A model generated the notes under the pieces. The model saw nothing but the letters and a program-made list of their open reading frames with translations. It was not told where the DNA came from and did not search any database. From assembly GCF_051961875.1 (NCBI RefSeq), contig NZ_JBQCCV010000125.1, positions 65,163 to 129,162 of the forward strand: a stretch of 64,000 bases of DNA. Direction: 5' to 3'. This DNA is from Intrasporangium_A sp051961875. Lineage in GTDB: Bacteria; Actinomycetota; Actinomycetes; Actinomycetales; Dermatophilaceae. Below, piece by piece: positions 58,905 through 64,000 of this stretch. Made by a program: the position numbers and the translations under genes. The stretch's first letter is position 1. Each line of letters opens with the position of its first letter.

Positions 58905-60017
58905 ATGAAGGTCGGCATCCCGCGTGAGGTCAAGGACAGCGAGTTCCGCGTCGCCATCACGCCGGCCGGCGTGACGGAGCTCGTGGCACACGGGCACGAG
59001 GTCGTCATCGAGGCGGGCGCGGGCCTCGGCTCGTCGATCACCGACGACGACTACCGTGCCGCTGGCGCCACCCTGGTCGCGGCCGACAAGGTGTGGGAGA
59101 CCGCCGAGCTGGTCCTCAAGGTGAAGGAGCCTGTCGCAGAGGAGTACGACCGCCTCCACGAGGGACAGACGCTCTTCACCTACCTGCACCTCGCCGCCGA
59201 CCGGCCGCTCACCGAGGAGCTCGTGCGCCGCAAAGTCACCGCGATCGCGTACGAGACGGTCGAGCTCGCCGACGGCACGCTTCCCCTGCTGGCGCCGATG
59301 TCGGAGGTCGCCGGGCGGCTCGCCCCGCAGGTGGGCGCCCAGGCGCTCCTGCGGGCGCAGGGTGGCCGCGGCATCCTCCTCGGCGGAGTGTCCGGCGTGT
59401 ATGCCGCGAAGGTCGTCGTCATCGGGGCGGGCGTCGCCGGCATGAACGCCGCCGCCATCGCCCTCGGGATGCAGGCCGAGGTGCTCCTCCTCGACAGCGA
59501 CATCGCCAAGCTGCGCAGTGCCGACTTCGTCTACCAGGGCCACTGCCAGACGGTCGCCTCGAACGCCTATGAGGTCGAGCACGCGATCGCCGACGCGGAC
59601 CTCGTCATCGGTGCGGTCCTCGTCCACGGCGCCCGGGCCCCCAAGCTCGTCACCAACGAGCAGGTCGCCCGGATGCGGCCGGGCTCGGTGCTCGTCGACA
59701 TCGCGATCGACCAGGGCGGCTGCTTCGAGGACTCCCGGCCGACGACGCACACGAACCCGACGTACCAGGTCCACGACTCGATCTTCTACTGCGTCGCCAA
59801 CATGCCGGGTGCCGTCCCGCACACGAGCACCTACGCCCTGACCAACGTCACACTGCCCTACGCCGTCGCCCTCGCCGACCTCGGTTGGCGAGGGGCACTG
59901 CGGGCCCACCCTGCCCTCGCCCTCGGGCTCAACACGCACGGTGGAGCCGTCGTCTCGGCGCCGGTCGCCGAGGCCCACGGGCTCACGTGCACCGCACCGG
60001 CCGAGGTGCTCTCCTGA
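58905..60017 (+). CDS. ald: Alanine dehydrogenase
   Basis: A 370-residue NAD-dependent enzyme interconverting alanine and pyruvate plus ammonia. MKVGIPREVKDSEFRVAITP begins it. LKVKEPVAEEY (catalytic Lys) and FTYLHLAADRPL (catalytic His) follow. The dinucleotide fold is VVIGAGVAGMNAAAIALGM, and SVLVDIAIDQGGCFEDSRPT is diagnostic. It overlaps xerD if xerD starts at 59987. Confidence 0.95.
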   Translation: MKVGIPREVKDSEFRVAITPAGVTELVAHGHEVVIEAGAGLGSSITDDDYRAAGATLVAADKVWETAELVLKVKEPVAEEYDRLHEGQTLFTYLHLAADRPLTEELVRRKVTAIAYETVELADGTLPLLAPMSEVAGRLAPQVGAQALLRAQGGRGILLGGVSGVYAAKVVVIGAGVAGMNAAAIALGMQAEVLLLDSDIAKLRSADFVYQGHCQTVASNAYEVEHAIADADLVIGAVLVHGARAPKLVTNEQVARMRPGSVLVDIAIDQGGCFEDSRPTTHTNPTYQVHDSIFYCVANMPGAVPHTSTYALTNVTLPYAVALADLGWRGALRAHPALALGLNTHGGAVVSAPVAEAHGLTCTAPAEVLS

Positions 60018-60958
60018 GCTCGGCGACCACGTCCACGCGCCAGACGTCCCTGGACCGCGACATCAAGGCTTGGCTCGACCACGTCCGGGTCGAGCGCGGT
60101 GGGGCGGCGAACACCTTGGCGTCCTACCGGCGTGACCTCGCCCGCTATCGGGACTTTCTCGCGGCCCGGGGTATCACGGATGCCGCAGCGGTGCGCGAGC
60201 CGGACGTCGCCGCGTTCCTCGCCGACCTTCGCGAGGGCGCTCCCGGCCGGCCCGGCCTGGCCGTGTCGTCCGCGGCCCGCACCCTCGTGGCGGTCCGCGG
60301 CTTCCACCGCTTCCTCGCCGTCGAAGGGGTGACCGCGAGCGACCCCGCCGCCAACGTGGCACCGCCGCGCACCCCGTCCCGGCTGCCCAAGGCGATTCCC
60401 GTGGCATCCGTGGAACGGCTCCTCGACACGGCCTCCCTCGGTGACACCCCCATCTCCCTGCGTGACCGGGCCCTGCTCGAGGTCCTCTACGGTGCCGGCG
60501 CCCGGATCAGCGAGGCGGTCGGGCTCGACGTCGACGACGTCGACCTCGAGGCGCGCGCGGTCCGCCTGTTCGGGAAGGGCTCGAAGGAGCGCGTCGTCCC
60601 GATCGGCCGGTATGCCGCTGAGTCCCTGGGCGCCTACCTGACCCGGGCGCGCCCGGCCCTCGCCGCGAAGGGCCGGTCGGGCGCGGCGCTGTTCCTCGGC
60701 AAGCGCGGAGCCAGGCTCTCGCGCCAGTCGGCGTGGCTCGTCCTGCAGGAGGTCGCGAAGCGGGCCGGGCTCGAGCACGTGTCGCCCCACACGCTGCGCC
60801 ACTCGTTCGCGACGCACCTGCTCGACGGCGGGGCCGACGTCCGCGTGGTCCAGGAGCTGCTCGGGCACGCCTCGGTCACGACGACGCAGATCTACACGAT
60901 GGTCTCCGTGCATCGACTTCGTGAGGTCTATGCGGAGTCCCATCCGCGGGCGCGCTGA
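59987..60958 (+). CDS. xerD: Site-specific tyrosine recombinase XerD
   Basis: About 323 residues; resolves chromosome dimers at dif with XerC. The N-terminal SAM-like domain is SLDRDIKAWLDHVRVERGGA. Catalytic residues lie in GAGARISEAVGL (Arg), KGSKERVVPIG (Lys), SPHTLRHSFATHLLDGGADV (His, Arg), LLGHASVTTTQIYTMV (His, Tyr). The start is uncertain. GTG 59987 is the nearest conventional codon; CTG 60014, overlapping the ald stop with GAGGTG seven bases upstream, looks better placed. Confidence 0.92.
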   Translation: MHRTGRGALLSSATTSTRQTSLDRDIKAWLDHVRVERGGAANTLASYRRDLARYRDFLAARGITDAAAVREPDVAAFLADLREGAPGRPGLAVSSAARTLVAVRGFHRFLAVEGVTASDPAANVAPPRTPSRLPKAIPVASVERLLDTASLGDTPISLRDRALLEVLYGAGARISEAVGLDVDDVDLEARAVRLFGKGSKERVVPIGRYAAESLGAYLTRARPALAAKGRSGAALFLGKRGARLSRQSAWLVLQEVAKRAGLEHVSPHTLRHSFATHLLDGGADVRVVQELLGHASVTTTQIYTMVSVHRLREVYAESHPRAR

Positions 60959-61007
60959 TAGGGTCGGGCCTGATCAGCGCGGCGCTGACGCAGCACGATG
61001 GAGCGGA

Positions 61008-61946
61008 GTGGACACCAGGGTGAACGAGGAGACCCAGGAGACGGCACGGACCGACCAGGTCGGTGACCTCACCAACCTCTTCGAGAACGGGTCCTCGCGG
61101 GTGCCGGTCATCGGGCCCACAGGCCGTCCGATGCCTCATTTCCCGCAGCCGCCACCCCTGACGAGCCACGGGCCGGCCCGCATCATCGCGATGTGCAACC
61201 AGAAGGGCGGCGTCGGCAAGACGACGACGACCATCAACCTCGGAGCCGCCCTCGCCGAGCTGGACCGCAGGGTGCTCCTCGTCGACTTCGACCCGCAGGG
61301 TGCCCTCTCGGTCGGCCTCGGCGTGCGGGCCCACGAGCTCGACCAGACGATCTACAACCTGCTCGTCGGTGGCGGACATGACATCCGCGAGATCATCGAA
61401 CGGACGGCGAGCGAGAACCTCGACGTCGTCCCGGCCAACATCGACCTGTCCGCCGCCGAGGTCCAGCTCGTCGGCGAGGTGGCCCGCGAGCAGGTGCTCG
61501 CCCGGGTCCTGCGACCGGTCGTCGACGACTACGACGTCATCCTGGTCGACTGCCAGCCCTCGCTCGGGCTGCTCACCGTCAACGCGCTCACAGCGGCGCA
61601 CGGCGTCATCATCCCGCTCGAGTGCGAGTTCTTCGCCATGCGCGGGGTCGCCCTGCTCGTCGAGACGATCGACAAGATCACCGACCGGCTCAACCCTCGG
61701 CTCCAGGTCGATGGCATCCTCGCGACCATGTATGACGGGCGCACGCTGCACAGCCGTGAGGTGGTCCGCTCCGTCGTCGACCACTTCGGAGAGCAGGTCT
61801 TCCACACGGTCATCAGCCGCACCGTGAAGTTCCCGGACGCGACCCTCGCCGCCGAGCCGATCACGGCGTACGCCCCCAGCCACAGCGGTGCGGACGCCTA
61901 CCGGCAGCTCGCGCGCGAGCTCATCGCGCGCTGTGACGCGGCCTGA
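61008..61946 (+). CDS. ParA-family ATPase (scpAB-linked)
   Basis: A 312-residue protein. An N-terminal tail of about 55 residues is followed by the deviant Walker A CNQKGGVGKTTTTINLG, VLLVDFDPQGALSVGLG and YDVILVDCQPSLGLLTVNAL. The position between xerD and scpAB matches Mycobacterium Rv1708, a ParA-like protein distinct from the oriC-proximal ParA; probably in chromosome organisation. GTG 61008 was chosen; GTG 61020 is possible. Confidence 0.9.
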   Translation: MDTRVNEETQETARTDQVGDLTNLFENGSSRVPVIGPTGRPMPHFPQPPPLTSHGPARIIAMCNQKGGVGKTTTTINLGAALAELDRRVLLVDFDPQGALSVGLGVRAHELDQTIYNLLVGGGHDIREIIERTASENLDVVPANIDLSAAEVQLVGEVAREQVLARVLRPVVDDYDVILVDCQPSLGLLTVNALTAAHGVIIPLECEFFAMRGVALLVETIDKITDRLNPRLQVDGILATMYDGRTLHSREVVRSVVDHFGEQVFHTVISRTVKFPDATLAAEPITAYAPSHSGADAYRQLARELIARCDAA

Positions 61947-61950
61947 CGCG

Positions 61951-63009
61951 ATGAGCGAGCAGGACCTCGTCGACCGAGCCCCGGTCGACGCCGCGGTCAT
62001 TCCGGGCGACTCGAGCGCCGCCGAGGAGGGGGCGCCGGAGCTCGGCATCGCCCTGCCCGACGCGGCTGCGGGCCACGGCTCGGAGCTCGTCCCCGGGGGC
62101 GTCATCACCCGGCGGGCGGCCGCCCCCTTCGAGGTCCACCTCGACGTGTTCCAGGGGCCCTTCGACCTGCTCCTCGGCCTCATCGCCAAGCACAAGCTCG
62201 ACATCACCGAGGTGTCCCTGGCCAAGGTGACCGACGAGTTCGTCGCCCACATCAAGGCGGCGCAGGCCGACGAGTCCGGAGAGTCGTGGGACCTCAGCCA
62301 GGCCTCGGAGTTCGTCGTCGTCGCCGCGACCCTGCTCGACCTCAAGGCGGCCCGGCTGCTGCCCCAGGCCGGCCCCGAGGACGAGGAGGACCTCGCCCTC
62401 ATCGAGGCCCGCGACCTGCTCTTCGCCCGGCTCCTGCAGTACCGCGCCTACAAGCAGATCGCGGGGACCTTCGCCGACCGGATGGCGACGGCGGGCCGGA
62501 TCACCCCGCGGCAGGCAGGGCTGGAGCCCCAGTTCGCCGCGCTCCTGCCGGAGCTCGTCATCGCGGTGACGCCCGAGCAGTTCGCGATGATCGCGGCACG
62601 GGCGATGACCCCCAAGGCGCCACCCACGGTCGGACTCGACCACCTGCACGCGCCCCAGGTGAGTGTCCGGGAGCAGGCGACGATCGTCGTCGACCGGCTC
62701 CGGGCACGCGGGCAGCTCTCCTTCCGCGCGCTCGTCGCCGACGCGGACAGCACGCTCGTCATCGTCGCCCGCTTCCTCGCGCTCCTCGAGCTGTTCAAGG
62801 AGGCGGCGATCGCCTTCGAGCAGGCCGAGGCCCTCGGCGAGCTGGGTGTCCGCTGGACGGGTAGTGATGCTGGGGAGATCGACATCACCGACGAGTTCGA
62901 CGAGCAGGACGCGCCGAGTCCGGCGCCGGCCGGGACGAGCGACGCATCCCCTCTCGGCGAGAGGCACGACGTGGGCGCCCCACTGACGCAGGAGGGACAG
63001 GATGAGTGA
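61951..63009 (+). CDS. scpA: Segregation and condensation protein A
   Basis: A 352-residue kleisin. After an Ala/Asp-rich head, FEVHLDVFQGPFDLLLGLIA starts the SMC-binding domain. KHKLDITEVSLAKVTDEFV follows, then ASEFVVVAATLLDLKAARLL. A winged helix lies near the end (LELFKEAAIAFEQAEALGEL), and a disordered tail. Bridges SMC heads with ScpB; overlaps scpB by eight bases. Confidence 0.93.
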   Translation: MSEQDLVDRAPVDAAVIPGDSSAAEEGAPELGIALPDAAAGHGSELVPGGVITRRAAAPFEVHLDVFQGPFDLLLGLIAKHKLDITEVSLAKVTDEFVAHIKAAQADESGESWDLSQASEFVVVAATLLDLKAARLLPQAGPEDEEDLALIEARDLLFARLLQYRAYKQIAGTFADRMATAGRITPRQAGLEPQFAALLPELVIAVTPEQFAMIAARAMTPKAPPTVGLDHLHAPQVSVREQATIVVDRLRARGQLSFRALVADADSTLVIVARFLALLELFKEAAIAFEQAEALGELGVRWTGSDAGEIDITDEFDEQDAPSPAPAGTSDASPLGERHDVGAPLTQEGQDE

Positions 63010-63622
63010 CCACGACGAGACGACGGGCGAGGTCGCGGAGGACCAGATCGCCTTCGATCTCGGTGCGTTCCCGGGCGGGGCCCGTGCGGCCCTCGAGGCG
63101 GTGCTCATGGTCGTCGATGACCCGGTGAGCGAGCCGGCGCTGGCCTCGGCGCTCGAGCTGTCGGTCGAGGACGTCCACGAGCACCTCCTCGCCCTCGAGG
63201 ACGACTACACCGCGGCGCAGCGCGGGTTCACCCTGCGCAACGTGGCGGGCGGCTGGAGAATGTACAGCAGGTCCGAGTTCGCTCCCGTCGTCGAACGGTT
63301 CGTCCTCGACGGCCAGCAGGCCAAGCTGACGCAGGCCTCCCTCGAGACCCTTGCCGTCATCGCCTACCGGCAGCCCGTCTCACGGGCCCGGGTCAGCGCA
63401 GTCCGCGGCGTGAGCGTCGACGGGGTGGTGCGCACGCTCCTCACCCGCGGGCTCATCGAAGAGGTCGAGGACACCGGGGAGAGCGGGGCGACTCTCTATC
63501 GCACGACGCCATACTTCCTGCAGAGGATGGGGCTCAGCTCTCTGGACGAGCTGCCCGCGCTGGCGCCGTACCTGCCCGACGCCGATGTCATCGACGAACT
63601 GGTCGAGGAGGGCCACGTATGA
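63002..63622 (+). CDS. scpB: Segregation and condensation protein B
   Basis: A 206-residue protein with two winged helices. Seen are ARAALEAVLMVVDDPVSEPA, LRNVAGGWRMYSRSEFAPVV, LETLAVIAYRQPVSRARVSA and the following VRGVSVDGVVRTLLTRGLIE, and TPYFLQRMGLSSLDELP. Partner of ScpA in the bacterial condensin. Its stop overlaps the next start (ATGA). Confidence 0.94.
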   Translation: MSDHDETTGEVAEDQIAFDLGAFPGGARAALEAVLMVVDDPVSEPALASALELSVEDVHEHLLALEDDYTAAQRGFTLRNVAGGWRMYSRSEFAPVVERFVLDGQQAKLTQASLETLAVIAYRQPVSRARVSAVRGVSVDGVVRTLLTRGLIEEVEDTGESGATLYRTTPYFLQRMGLSSLDELPALAPYLPDADVIDELVEEGHV

Positions 63623-64000
63623 CCGAGCACTCGCGCTCACCCCGGAAGCCACGAGGTCAGGGACGGCCGCAGCCCGGACGGGGGCAGCGACCCCGCACTC
63701 AGGGTGGCGGCCAGCGGGGGACCGGCAAGGGTCCACGCTTCGCCGGGTCGACGAAGGCCGGCCAGCCGACGCGGCTGCCCGAGCGGCCGCGCACCCCGGA
63801 CGTCGACGTCCACGACCCCGAGGGCGTCCGCCTCCAGAAGCTGCTCGCGAGCGCGGGCGTCGGCTCGCGCCGGGTCTGCGAGAACCTCATCACCGAGGGC
63901 CGGGTCGAGGTCGACGGCCAGGTCGTCACCGAGCTCGGGGGCCGGATCGACCCCAAGCGCCAGGCCGTCCATGTCGACGGCGAGCGGGTCAACCTCGACG
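63619..64000 (+). CDS. RluB/RsuA-type pseudouridine synthase (5' part, runs off the window)
   Basis: Only the first 127 codons are present. A basic, Gly/Arg/Gln-rich disordered head (about 65 residues) precedes an S4 RNA-binding domain: VRLQKLLASAGVGSRRVCEN, LITEGRVEVDGQVV, then a VHVDGERV strand. The catalytic domain lies beyond position 64000. Position after scpB matches the rRNA pseudouridine synthase of actinobacteria (Rv1711). Confidence 0.88.
   Translation, partial: MTEHSRSPRKPRGQGRPQPGRGQRPRTQGGGQRGTGKGPRFAGSTKAGQPTRLPERPRTPDVDVHDPEGVRLQKLLASAGVGSRRVCENLITEGRVEVDGQVVTELGGRIDPKRQAVHVDGERVNLD

Noticed and set aside
59987..60958. XerD-like recombinase as sign of an integrated element
   Set aside because: It lies in the conserved ald/xerD/parA/scpAB housekeeping block and has full XerD features, with no attachment repeats.

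Overview
The window is a piece of the chromosome of a high-G+C actinobacterium (roughly 70 % G+C by eye). It is gene-dense, GTG starts are common, and many genes overlap by ATGA or GTGA. The PIM lipid operon, the ruvCAB-yajC-secDF-apt-rel block and the ald-xerD-parA-scpAB-rluB block follow the order known from Mycobacterium and relatives. Protein character and gene content suggest the Micrococcales, perhaps an Intrasporangiaceae-like genus. The family-level placement is inference only.

Region by region. 1-5.3 kb: a YihY membrane protein, a tRNA-Gly/Cys/Val cluster, a secreted GH12 lipoprotein, a DEAD-box helicase and two small genes. 5.4-11.3 kb: a complete gas-vesicle operon (gvpY-Z-A-F-G-O-J-L-S-K) behind a candidate sigma-B-type promoter. 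11.4-20 kb: a DUF981 membrane protein, a zinc alcohol dehydrogenase, a methyltransferase divergent from an HxlR regulator, a stand-alone LigD polymerase domain, pabB-pabC, a PGPGW membrane protein, tRNA-Val, a hemerythrin and a flavin-reductase-like protein. 20-26.4 kb: a lipid locus (FadE5-like acyl-CoA dehydrogenase, TetR, thiolase, FabG4-like reductase, HtdX-like dehydratase), then a 41-bp tandem repeat. 26.5-35.8 kb: an unknown lipoprotein, thrS, a phosphoribosyltransferase and the operon HIT-pgsA-acyltransferase-pimA-membrane protein-pdxS for phosphatidylinositol mannosides and PLP. 35.9-43 kb: an accessory insert between pdxS and pdxT with a frameshifted kynureninase, a LuxR regulator and a 1282-residue secreted metalloprotease-like protein. 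43-64 kb: housekeeping (pdxT, yebC, ruvCAB, yajC-secDF, apt, rel, DUF349 protein, PPIase, glyoxalase-II-like hydrolase, hisS, ald, xerD, parA, scpAB, start of an rluB-type gene).

Most unusual observations: (1) thrS is cut by two in-frame TAG codons nine bases apart, at normally conserved Lys and Tyr positions, yet the rest of the anticodon-binding domain stays open and conserved behind them. The two TAGs lie in a CCTAGG-N3-CCTAGG hairpin. (2) The gas-vesicle operon has acidic, repeat-bearing GvpY/GvpZ and two uncharacterised small genes just upstream. (3) The nine-base word GCGGCATAC/GTATGCCGC occurs 18 times, far above composition, and builds terminator-like hairpins between convergent genes. 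(4) The secreted metalloprotease-like protein carries a VSKID heptad expansion inside a C-terminal beta-sandwich. (5) Several genes have a TANNNT box 6-8 nt before the start codon, which suggests leaderless mRNAs.

All calls come from reading the sequence. No database search was run, so family names rest on recognised motifs and gene order.
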